Source: an uncultured Lachnospiraceae bacterium | GTDB taxonomy: Bacteria > Bacillota > Clostridia > Lachnospirales > Lachnospiraceae | DNA length: 40,364 bases | Assembly: GCA_900544685.1 (NCBI GenBank) | Contig: UQWA01000028.1 | Span: 1 to 40,364, forward strand | Direction of reading: 5' to 3' | In this document: positions 34,864-40,364 of the stretch, one piece after another | Layout of the letters: each line of letters begins with the position of its first letter | Numbering within the stretch: the first letter of the stretch is position 1 | Translations under genes and position numbers: made by a program | Notes under the pieces: model-generated | What the model was told of the DNA's origin: nothing | Databases searched by the model: none | What the model saw: the letters and a program-made list of their open reading frames with translations, nothing else

Positions 34864-35622
34864 CTACATACTTCCGGTCAGACGAATGATATCTTTCATC
34901 TCATCAATATCCATATCCAGCATAATTGCAAGTTCTTCCACACTGAACTTCGGCTCTCCTTCATCCCCATCTGTCAGATCTTTCATGACATTGTCCAGAT
35001 TCTGTACTTTTGCCACCAGACAGTCATCTTCGAACTTCTGCTCATCCTGCTGATTTGCTGCCTCTTTCACACCTTTGCGCAGCCGATCCCGGATATCACT
35101 GTTCGTAACGCCCTCCATATCTCCTGCGAAAATATTCAGAAGCGCTACGTTTGCTTCCTGAATCAAATCTGCCAGATTCATTCCATCCCGGAACATCTCT
35201 GCCGCAAGATCTGCTGCCAGTGGCAGGAACTCTTCCAGGCGCTCGGTTGTCTCTTCCGGTTTCTTCAGTGACTCTTTATAACGCTTCAGATATTCTTTGT
35301 CTTCTGCTGTCAGACACTGATTGCCCTGAATCCGATCTGTTCTCCTCTGGTCTTCTTTTTCCAGTTCTTTTGCTTCTGCTGCTTTCTTTGCCATTTCCTC
35401 TTCCGTCTCTACAGGCTGGCTCTCCTGTTCATCGGAAAAAGAGATGCCCTCAATATGAATTCCCTGACTTTTAAAATAACGGAAAATCTGTAAAAGCTGT
35501 TCCCGGTTCAAATCCATCCCGTCAAAAAAGCTACGAATCTGATCACCCTTCAGTACCTTTCCATTCTCATTTGCACTCTGGCTCAGTTCGGCCAGTTTTT
35601 TCTGAAATTCCTGTATTTCCAT
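34864..35622 (-). CDS. sigma70-like protein lacking DNA-binding regions
   Basis: The 252-residue protein resembles a primary sigma factor in pieces. Residues about 24-58 (KGDQIRSFFDGMDLNREQLL, then IFRYFKSQGIHIEG) resemble region 1.1. Residues about 100-160 (CLTAEDKEYLKRYKESL, LPLAADLAAEMFRDGMNLAD, LIQEANVALL) resemble regions 1.2 to 2.2, the core-polymerase-binding part. Residues about 225-250 (EPKFSVEELAIMLDMDIDEM) resemble region 3. The aromatic -10-binding 2.3-2.4 segment and all of region 4 are missing. An acidic Glu/Lys linker lies between. It might bind RNA polymerase or sigma without promoter recognition. This is resemblance by eye; a search is needed for proof. Confidence 0.55.
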   Translation of the reverse strand: MEIQEFQKKLAELSQSANENGKVLKGDQIRSFFDGMDLNREQLLQIFRYFKSQGIHIEGISFSDEQESQPVETEEEMAKKAAEAKELEKEDQRRTDRIQGNQCLTAEDKEYLKRYKESLKKPEETTERLEEFLPLAADLAAEMFRDGMNLADLIQEANVALLNIFAGDMEGVTNSDIRDRLRKGVKEAANQQDEQKFEDDCLVAKVQNLDNVMKDLTDGDEGEPKFSVEELAIMLDMDIDEMKDIIRLTGSM

Positions 35623-35667
35623 AGGATATCGGTCTCCTTATCTGTTTACTTACTATCCATTATCGTT

Positions 35668-36294
35668 TTATAACATAATAATTCTATTTTTCTTAATCAC
35701 TTCTATCTTCTTTTGTTTATCTATATAAATATCACCGCCATCCTCTCCCATTTTCTCAACAAAGAATGTTTTTGGAATATAATATCCTAATACTTCATCT
35801 TTCTTAATACCAAGATGAACAACCGCATTTTCTTCTTTTGTATAAAACAATATATCACAATCTATTCTCGTTGGCGGTTTCACTGCTTCATTTTTGAAGT
35901 TCACCGCAACAGGTTTTTCAATAATATCTGCCATAAGATAAAAATAAACAAATTTAGCTTTCATACTCTTAAATTTATTTTTATTCATCTTCTTCAAATC
36001 ATTTAAACCAATACCCGCATTTTTTATAAAATTCCATCCGTCCTGTCCTTTATAATTATGTAGTTCTTTTCTGGAAACCGAATATTTTACGATTGATTCA
36101 ATTCCTAATAAATGACAAAAATTCTCTTCATCAAATCTTAGCTGAATTGTTTTTTGTTTCTTGTCCTCTACTACATCATACTGATAAATGAATGGATTCA
36201 AAAATTTACTGTAATAATCCTGTAAGGTACGCAGATCAATATCATTAATTCTTGGCTTTAGTTTAAGTCCACGTAATTCTTCCGCTTTATACAA
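35668..36294 (-). CDS. PBECR4-like putative RNase toxin
   Basis: A 208-residue protein with the pattern I associate with PBECR4 (phage barnase-EndoU-colicinE5/D-RelE-like nuclease 4): an N-terminal DLRTLQDYYSKFL, FDEENFCHLLGIE at about 54-66, and near the C terminus HLGIKKDEVLGYYIPKTFFV at 160-179 with a following Lys-rich tail. Members are thought to be RNases of phage or toxin type. It starts at TTG with AAGGAG 6 bases upstream. The gene is much more AT-rich than its neighbours. Its own promoter, a structured leader and a terminator precede it, an arrangement discussed in the findings. No protein antitoxin gene follows; the next gene downstream is the sigma-like one. Confidence 0.65.
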   Translation of the reverse strand: MYKAEELRGLKLKPRINDIDLRTLQDYYSKFLNPFIYQYDVVEDKKQKTIQLRFDEENFCHLLGIESIVKYSVSRKELHNYKGQDGWNFIKNAGIGLNDLKKMNKNKFKSMKAKFVYFYLMADIIEKPVAVNFKNEAVKPPTRIDCDILFYTKEENAVVHLGIKKDEVLGYYIPKTFFVEKMGEDGGDIYIDKQKKIEVIKKNRIIML

Positions 36295-36371
36295 ATTAAT
36301 CTCCTTCTAAGAAAAAAGACTCTGAATCTCTTCAGAGTCTCTTCATGCAACTTTACTTTTATTCTGCTCAT
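36258..36371 (-). CDS. 37-codon leader ORF overlapping the toxin start
   Basis: The frame begins with an ATG at 36369-36371 (MSRIKVKLHEETLKRFRVFF at the N terminus), runs through the terminator hairpin and the toxin ribosome site, and ends 36 bases inside the PBECR4-like gene in another frame. It has a plausible Shine-Dalgarno, CGGAGAG, 7 bases upstream, but that sequence forms one arm of a CTCCG/CGGAG hairpin. The peptide is strongly basic and has no recognisable domain. It may be a regulatory leader peptide, an antitoxin, or simply an open frame by chance. Confidence 0.35.
   Translation of the reverse strand: MSRIKVKLHEETLKRFRVFFLRRRLICIKRKNYVDLN
36312..36339 (-). terminator. intrinsic terminator directly upstream of the PBECR4-like gene
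   Basis: Minus strand GACTCTGAA, loop GAGA, TTCAGAGTC, then TTTTTTCTT; perfect 9-bp stem. It ends only about 18 bases before the toxin start codon and just before its ribosome site, so it must attenuate toxin transcription. Confidence 0.9.
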
Positions 36372-36457
36372 ATTTAAACTCTCCGCAGCGGAGAAATCAG
36401 GAGTTGCACCCCGATTATATAAATAGCATATGCTACTTACTTCAAAAAATTCTTCTA
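36312..36457 (-). ncRNA. structured leader RNA of the PBECR4-like locus
   Basis: Predicted from the promoter and terminator, about 145 nt. It has a 5' hairpin around the palindrome TAGCATATGCTA (36426-36437), a TGCAACT/AGTTGCA basal pairing (36402-36408 with 36346-36352) that encloses a CTCCG/CGGAG hairpin (36381-36393), and the terminator. TGCAACT could alternatively join a local GGGGT/ACTCC hairpin, so two conformations are possible. Confidence 0.5.
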
Positions 36458-36463
36458 TAAACT

Positions 36464-36492
36464 ATAATATACCTTACCACTTACTGCGTCAA
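36464..36492 (-). promoter_or_regulatory. promoter of the PBECR4-like locus
   Basis: Minus strand TTGACG (36487-36492), exactly 17 bp, TATTAT (36464-36469). It lies about 90 bp after the stop of the 54-codon ORF and about 145 bp before the terminator end. Confidence 0.75.
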
Positions 36493-36581
36493 GTTATTTT
36501 AGAGAAAATAAGTAAAAACCAGCAAAATTAATTGCAACTATAGAAGTACATCCATCTTTAATTTTACTATTTCATATCATA

Positions 36582-36746
36582 TTACAACATATATAACAAA
36601 CAGGCTTGTAATATTTTTTCTGGGCTATGCTCACTTTCTATGATCATTTTTAATTCTAATTTTGCTCTTTCTGGAATATTTATATTATTGTCAATAATTC
36701 TTTTTAGAGTTTCTTTCGTTGCTTTTTCTTGTAAATCTTCAGCCAT
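36582..36746 (-). CDS. small protein of 54 residues, unknown function
   Basis: Begins MAEDLQEKATKETLKRIIDN and continues as a charged, mostly helical chain with a hydrophobic end (ILQACLLYML). No family recognised. The start is well supported: a perfect AGGAGGT lies 10 bases upstream of the ATG. It follows the NUMOD1-like ORF by 22 bp and precedes the toxin promoter, so it may be part of the same accessory patch. Its size and composition would suit a small regulator or antitoxin-like peptide, but nothing in the sequence proves that. Confidence 0.6.
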   Translation of the reverse strand: MAEDLQEKATKETLKRIIDNNINIPERAKLELKMIIESEHSPEKILQACLLYML

Positions 36747-36768
36747 ATAAGGTTTTACCTCCTAATAT

Positions 36769-36933
36769 TTATTCCTGGTATTTCCATTTAAACCCGCCTG
36801 CATGATTCTGTTTTCCTGTTGCAGCATCTCGTATACTTTTTGAATTAATACCAGTCAAACGTACCGCCTCAGCAATCGAATTATATGTGGCAATCCGATA
36901 ATTTACAACTATACTGTTCTTGCATCGTCTCAT
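36769..36933 (-). CDS. NUMOD1-like small DNA-binding ORF
   Basis: A 54-residue frame containing RIATYNSIAEAVRLTGINSK, then SIRDAATGKQNHAGGFKWKY at the end. This is the NUMOD1 pattern, the DNA-binding repeat found at the C terminus of HNH and GIY-YIG homing endonucleases. No nuclease domain is attached, and an in-frame stop directly precedes the ATG, so it is either a remnant of a homing endonuclease or a free-standing DNA-binding peptide. The ribosome site is weak (GGGGAT). Translational coupling with the following 54-codon gene is possible. Confidence 0.5.
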   Translation of the reverse strand: MRRCKNSIVVNYRIATYNSIAEAVRLTGINSKSIRDAATGKQNHAGGFKWKYQE

Positions 36934-37052
36934 CTATCCCCATATTTCTTAACTAATCAACAATTGTCATATAACTAAATATACCATATTAAACCATACT
37001 TTTCACCCAGTCTACCTATTTCTTTTCAATATAATAATCCAGATAAATCAAA
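36934..37052. other. AT-rich intergenic stretch
   Basis: I see no gene, terminator or clear repeat here, only AT-rich sequence upstream of the NUMOD1-like ORF and downstream of the spoVT terminator. Confidence 0.5.
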
Positions 37053-37086
37053 AACTCCGACCGATTAGTTCTCATCTGCCGAAGTT
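37053..37086 (-). terminator. spoVT terminator
   Basis: Minus strand AACTTCGGC and GTCGGAGTT (9 pairs with G-U) enclose a 16-base loop, followed by TTTTTG, about 20-50 bp after the spoVT stop. Confidence 0.75.
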
Positions 37087-37107
37087 TTCTGTCTCATATA
37101 TTCATTT

Positions 37108-37653
37108 TCAATTTTCCATCTGCCGTCCCATAAAATTAGCTGCACATCTGGCCACGATCTGTTCTGTCTCACCCATCTGTACCTTATCACTTTTTCCCAT
37201 AAGAACTACAGCACCTATGGCATCTCCTTCACAGAGGATCGGACTGATCACCTGGGCGCGTTTCTCCTCATTGATCTCCAAAATATCCACATGCTCCTTG
37301 TCTGCCTGATTGTGAAGCACATTTTCTCTCTCTTCGATCAGGCTCTCCAATGAACCGCTGATAGGCCTGCCGACATATTCACGCTTCACTCCACCTGCTG
37401 TGGCAATGATCTGGTCCCGGTCAGTGATGCAGATGCTGTGGCCTGTGGTCTGTGCCAAAGATTCCGCATACTGCTTCGCAAAACTGCCCAGTTCTCCAAT
37501 GGGAGAGTACTTTTTCAGAATGATCTCTCCTTCTCTGTCTGTGAAGATCTCCAGCGGATCTGATTCTCGGATTCTCAATGTCTTTCGTATCTCTTTTGGT
37601 ATCACGACCCGGCCTAAATCATCAATCCGCCGGACTATTCCTGTGGCTTTCAT
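37108..37653 (-). CDS. spoVT: stage V sporulation protein T
   Basis: Transcription regulator of forespore (sigma G) genes, 181 residues, the family's usual length. The N-terminal AbrB-type swapped-hairpin DNA-binding domain is plain (MKATGIVRRIDDLGRVVIPK, RKTLRIRESDPLEIF), followed by a GAF-like domain from about 55 to the end. An AACAGGAGGAATACC ribosome site precedes the ATG. The gene marks the organism as a spore former of the Bacillota. A CCATAT/ATATGG inverted repeat in the upstream region may be regulatory. Confidence 0.97.
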   Translation of the reverse strand: MKATGIVRRIDDLGRVVIPKEIRKTLRIRESDPLEIFTDREGEIILKKYSPIGELGSFAKQYAESLAQTTGHSICITDRDQIIATAGGVKREYVGRPISGSLESLIEERENVLHNQADKEHVDILEINEEKRAQVISPILCEGDAIGAVVLMGKSDKVQMGETEQIVARCAANFMGRQMEN

Positions 37654-37747
37654 AATGTATGGTATTCCTCCTGTTTTCTCATAGTGTTTTCCATATAATG
37701 TGTCATATGGATATTATGTGAAAAAACAGGGGTTTTATACTTCTTTT

Positions 37748-37810
37748 TTATAAAAGAACGAGCACCACCATCAGCACAATACCTATCGTTTTACTGTTTT
37801 TCTTTATCAT
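37748..37810 (-). CDS. 20-codon hydrophobic peptide overlapping the nitroreductase stop
   Basis: ATG at 37808-37810 overlaps the nitroreductase TGA (TGATG), a configuration for translational coupling, with GGTGAAG just upstream. The peptide has a basic N terminus (MIKKNSK) and then TIGIVLMVVLVLL, long enough for a short membrane segment. It could be a small membrane protein or a chance frame. Confidence 0.35.
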   Translation of the reverse strand: MIKKNSKTIGIVLMVVLVLL

Positions 37811-38337
37811 CACTTCACCGCAAAGATACGCTTTTCTTTTCTTTCGGCAGCCTGTGGATATTCCCCGTCCACATAGCCCAGTGCACAGTGTCCGATGCCT
37901 TCATATTCACCTTCCACGCCCAGAGACTTCAGCAACTCTTTTCCCCAGTCTGTCTCGAATTCTTCCTTCGCACGATGAATCCAGCAGCTTCCGATTCCCA
38001 GTTCATGGGCTGCCAGCATCAGATTGCCCATAACGAGACTTCCATCGTAAATACGGGTCGGCACTTCTTTTTTTGCTAAAACAATGATCATGGCCGGTGC
38101 TCCGTAAAACGGATCAAAGCCTTCCTTCCAGCCACCGATCTCCTGATTCATCTGTGCAATCTTATTTCGCATCTCCTTATTCGTCACCTGAATCATGATC
38201 GTCGCCTGACGTCCCATACCGCTGGCTGCATACAGTCCGGCTTCCATGATCTGATCCAGAATCTCCTGTGGTACCATATCAGGTTTAAACTTGCGGATGC
38301 TTCTTCTTGACTTCATGTTTTCTAATACTGCATTCAT
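37810..38337 (-). CDS. nitroreductase-family protein
   Basis: FMN-dependent NAD(P)H oxidoreductase that could reduce nitro compounds or quinones, 175 residues from the preferred start. The N-terminal flavin-binding pattern is MKSRRSIRKFKPDMVPQEIL; GLYAASGMGRQ near 34-44 and the ELGIGSCWIHRAKEEF segment near 118-133 are typical of short nitroreductases. The frame extends to 38400, but GGAGG stands 8 bases before the ATG at 38337, giving a family-like N terminus. It overlaps a 20-codon peptide gene downstream. Confidence 0.88.
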   Translation of the reverse strand: MNAVLENMKSRRSIRKFKPDMVPQEILDQIMEAGLYAASGMGRQATIMIQVTNKEMRNKIAQMNQEIGGWKEGFDPFYGAPAMIIVLAKKEVPTRIYDGSLVMGNLMLAAHELGIGSCWIHRAKEEFETDWGKELLKSLGVEGEYEGIGHCALGYVDGEYPQAAERKEKRIFAVK

Positions 38338-38562
38338 TATACTGTCCTCCAATACTGTAATTCTACATTCTATTTTAACTTTTTCAGCACTACAATGCAA
38401 TGTCTTTCACCGGCGTCGCAACGATAATATTCCTCTGCAATGACTTGAACAGATGGCAATATTTTGCCTGCCAAATAGGAACTGCTGGACAGTAGCTTCT
38501 TATCCTGTTAAGATAACTGATGGAACGAGAAGTTCCAGACTATAACAAAAGAGGAAACATTT

Positions 38563-39288
38563 ATGAAAGGACTTGGAACGATCATCAATGCCCTGGCTAT
38601 TCTGGCAGGTGGAATACTGGGGATTGGATTGAAACGATTTTTAAAAGAACATTATCAGGAAATCATTATGAAAGCAGCCGGCTTTGCTGTTCTGTTTCTG
38701 GGAGCTGCCGGTGCCTTATCGAAAATGCTGGTGGTATCAGATACTGGTACAACGCTTACTACAACTGGTACCATGTTGATGATTCTTTCTCTGGCTGTGG
38801 GGGCATTGATTGGTGAAATCATTGATATTGATGGATTATTCGAACGTTTTGGGGAATGGCTGAAGCATCGGACCGGAAGTGATGGAGACAGTCAGTTTAC
38901 CAACGGATTTGTGTCTGCCTCCTTGACCGTCAGCATTGGTGCCATGGCTATTATCGGATCCATACAGGATGGTATTTATGGAGATTATTCCACACTTCTT
39001 GCAAAAGCAGTGCTGGACTTTATTATTGTCATGATTATGGCATCGTCTATGGGAAAAGGATGTGTGTTTTCCTTTATTCCGGTGGCAGTTCTCCAGGGAA
39101 GCATGACGGTACTGGCAGTGGCACTGTCTGGATTCATGACCACCGCTGTGTTAGACAATCTGTCTTTAGTGGGAAATATTCTGATCTTCTGTGTGGGAGT
39201 GAATCTGATCTGGCCAAAGACTATTAAAGTAGCGAATCTCCTGCCGTCCCTTGTGATGGCCGTCCTGTTTACTTATACAGGAATTTAA
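38563..39288 (+). CDS. DUF554 family membrane protein
   Basis: Membrane protein of 241 residues with about seven hydrophobic segments. The family start MKGLGTIINALAILAGGILGIGLKRFL is typical, followed by GALIGEIIDIDGLFERFGEWLKHR near 86-109, and SASLTVSIGAMAIIGSIQDGI near 123-143, which contains the conserved GAMAIxGSxxDG motif. Function is unknown in the family; transport has been suggested. An AGAGGAAAC ribosome site lies before the ATG. Monocistronic. Confidence 0.9.
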   Translation: MKGLGTIINALAILAGGILGIGLKRFLKEHYQEIIMKAAGFAVLFLGAAGALSKMLVVSDTGTTLTTTGTMLMILSLAVGALIGEIIDIDGLFERFGEWLKHRTGSDGDSQFTNGFVSASLTVSIGAMAIIGSIQDGIYGDYSTLLAKAVLDFIIVMIMASSMGKGCVFSFIPVAVLQGSMTVLAVALSGFMTTAVLDNLSLVGNILIFCVGVNLIWPKTIKVANLLPSLVMAVLFTYTGI

Positions 39289-39331
39289 TCTCTGTTTAAA
39301 TAAAAGTCTCCTCTATAAGCACCTCTCTCTT

Positions 39332-40021
39332 TTATTTCTTCAAAAGATCGTATACCTCATGAAGATCCGTGATCTCATAATCCACATGTACACCTTCTAT
39401 CAGTGCTGCATGTTCCGGATTGTACCAGCAGGTACGGATACCTGCATTGTTGCCTCCCCGGATATCACTGGTCAGGGAATCTCCCACAATCAGCACGGTA
39501 TCTCGATCCATGTCCCCAATTTCTTTAAAGACCTTATCAAAAAAAGCTTTGTTCGGCTTCTCTACGCCCAGTTCTTCCGACAGGAATACCCCATCCATCA
39601 GCTTGCCCAGGCCGGACAGGCGCAGCTTCTTCTCCTGCGCCACAATCGTCCCATTAGAAACCACATACTGCTTTACTTTTCCTCTCAGTGATTTAATAAT
39701 ATGATAACTGTCATCCCGATAGACTATGGTATCCCCAAGACTGCTCTGATATGCTTCATTAAAAGCCGGTGCTGCCGATACATCCAGTCCTTCTTTTTCA
39801 AAGAACTCCTGAAAACGTCCTACCAGTACCTGATCTCTGGTCAGTTCTCCTCTCTCCAGCCGCTCCCAGTAACCACGATTGATGTTTGCATATCTTTGAA
39901 GCATCTCTTCCGTACATTCTCCCAGATGAAACTGCCGGAATAGTTTTAAGATAGCGGCTTTTTCTGCAGCATGAAAGTCCAGCAGCGTCGCATCCACATC
40001 CCATAAAATTGTCTGTATCAT
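39332..40021 (-). CDS. YjjG-like HAD pyrimidine nucleotidase
   Basis: Haloacid dehalogenase-type phosphatase of 229 residues. Motif I is DVDATLLDF at about 8-16 (Asp8 and Asp10; family usually DVDGT), motif II is VSNGT near 122, and motif IV is VGDSLTSDIRGGNNAGI near 178-194. The cap helix pattern (NRGYWERLERGELTRDQVL) matches the YjjG/YfnB group that removes phosphate from noncanonical pyrimidine nucleotides. The replacement of Gly by Ala in motif I is mild. Convergent with DUF554. Confidence 0.88.
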   Translation of the reverse strand: MIQTILWDVDATLLDFHAAEKAAILKLFRQFHLGECTEEMLQRYANINRGYWERLERGELTRDQVLVGRFQEFFEKEGLDVSAAPAFNEAYQSSLGDTIVYRDDSYHIIKSLRGKVKQYVVSNGTIVAQEKKLRLSGLGKLMDGVFLSEELGVEKPNKAFFDKVFKEIGDMDRDTVLIVGDSLTSDIRGGNNAGIRTCWYNPEHAALIEGVHVDYEITDLHEVYDLLKK

Positions 40022-40061
40022 AATTCTTTGTTCCTCATCTCTTTTCAGATATTATTGTATT

Positions 40062-40364
40062 TTATAAATACTGTATTACCATTGTCATCTTTGCAGATGA
40101 TGCTTCTTCATTTTTATAACGGTGGGGCTGTGATGCATCAAAATACAGCGCGTCATCTTTTTCCATGATATAATCCTTTTCATTCAGAGAAATCGTTATT
40201 TTACCATCCGTCAACACAAGATATTCAAAACTGTTGGCGCAATGTCCTACTGAAGTATGGTCACAGCCTGCATCCATCTCAATCTGGTATACTTCGAAAT
40301 TTCGTTCTGCATTTTTCGGATAATAGTTATATATATGGTATTTTCCTTCCGATATCTCTGACCG
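40062..40364 (-). CDS. cupin-domain regulator, 3' part only
   Basis: The frame is open to the right edge of the window, so only the last 100 residues are seen. They form a small cupin barrel: NYYPKNAERNFEVYQIEMDA, then HTSVGHCANSFEYLVLTDGK, ITISLNEKDYIMEKDDALYF and DASQPHRYKNEE. This is the C-terminal sensor of XRE-family helix-turn-helix regulators with a cupin, a common class; the DNA-binding half should lie past 40364. An internal ATG at 40277 is not a start. Confidence 0.75.
   Translation of the reverse strand, partial: RSEISEGKYHIYNYYPKNAERNFEVYQIEMDAGCDHTSVGHCANSFEYLVLTDGKITISLNEKDYIMEKDDALYFDASQPHRYKNEEASSAKMTMVIQYL

Noticed and set aside
36318..36347. Two adjacent copies of TGAAGAGA(C/T)TC in the toxin leader, which might be type III antitoxin repeats
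   Set aside because: The second copy and the end of the first are the arms and loop of the terminator hairpin, and there are only two units. It is not convincing as an independent repeat array.
1..40364. CRISPR arrays, tRNA/rRNA genes, insertion sequences, known riboswitches
   Set aside because: No regularly spaced repeats, tRNA T-loop patterns, transposase genes or recognisable riboswitch cores were seen by eye; covariance-model and repeat searches were not possible here.

Overview
The window looks like a chromosomal segment of a spore-forming, gut-type member of the Lachnospiraceae (Blautia/Dorea-like; genus not resolved). The evidence is moderate-to-low GC, strong AGGAGG-type ribosome binding sites, a complete spoVT, ATP-dependent pckA, two ECF sigma/anti-sigma pairs whose anti-sigma-like partner has one membrane span, and an UgpB-type sugar-phosphate importer. 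I saw no rRNA, tRNA, CRISPR array or insertion sequence. Most genes are on the minus strand.

Layout. 1-6.4 kb: a ribose-type ABC importer with a co-transcribed alpha/beta hydrolase, facing a divergent LacI-type regulator; two copies of an AGCACGTG-centred operator sit on the two promoters. 6.4-14.1 kb: M20 amidohydrolase, MATE exporter, a small frameshifted ORF, a TRIC-like channel, a uracil salvage pair (uraA-upp) with its own promoter, a C39-like peptidase and an NhaC antiporter. 14.2-20.1 kb: a large acidic secreted protein, a CobW GTPase with a one-base frameshift near its end, pckA, and an ECF sigma/anti-sigma pair. 20.3-25.9 kb: a PaaI thioesterase, then ugpB-ugpA-ugpE followed by a HAD-PHP fusion enzyme. 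TTTAC repeats with roughly 11-bp spacing lie upstream of ugpB and look like PhoP boxes, so this block reads as a phosphate-starvation system for glycerophosphodiesters or similar organophosphates. 25.9-28.2 kb: orphan FeoA co-transcribed with a GGDEF-degenerate GGDEF-EAL protein, behind a perfect inverted repeat. 28.3-31.2 kb: second ECF sigma with a DUF4179-like membrane partner, and a DUF1275 protein. 31.5-35.6 kb: a secreted beta-helix-like protein, nicotinate phosphoribosyltransferase, and a sigma70-like protein that seems to lack its DNA-binding regions. 35.7-37.0 kb: an AT-rich accessory patch. 37.1-40.4 kb: spoVT, nitroreductase with an overlapping 20-codon membrane peptide, DUF554, a YjjG-like HAD phosphatase, and the 3' end of a cupin-containing regulator running off the right edge.

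The best candidate for an undescribed system is in the AT-rich patch. A PBECR4-like (barnase/EndoU/colicin/RelE-type) putative RNase gene is preceded by a strong promoter, a structured leader of about 145 nt, and an intrinsic terminator placed immediately before its ribosome binding site. That is the layout of type III (RNA antitoxin) toxin-antitoxin loci or of a leader-peptide attenuator. The leader also holds a 37-codon ORF, with its Shine-Dalgarno inside a hairpin, that runs through the terminator into the toxin gene. Function is inferred, not shown.
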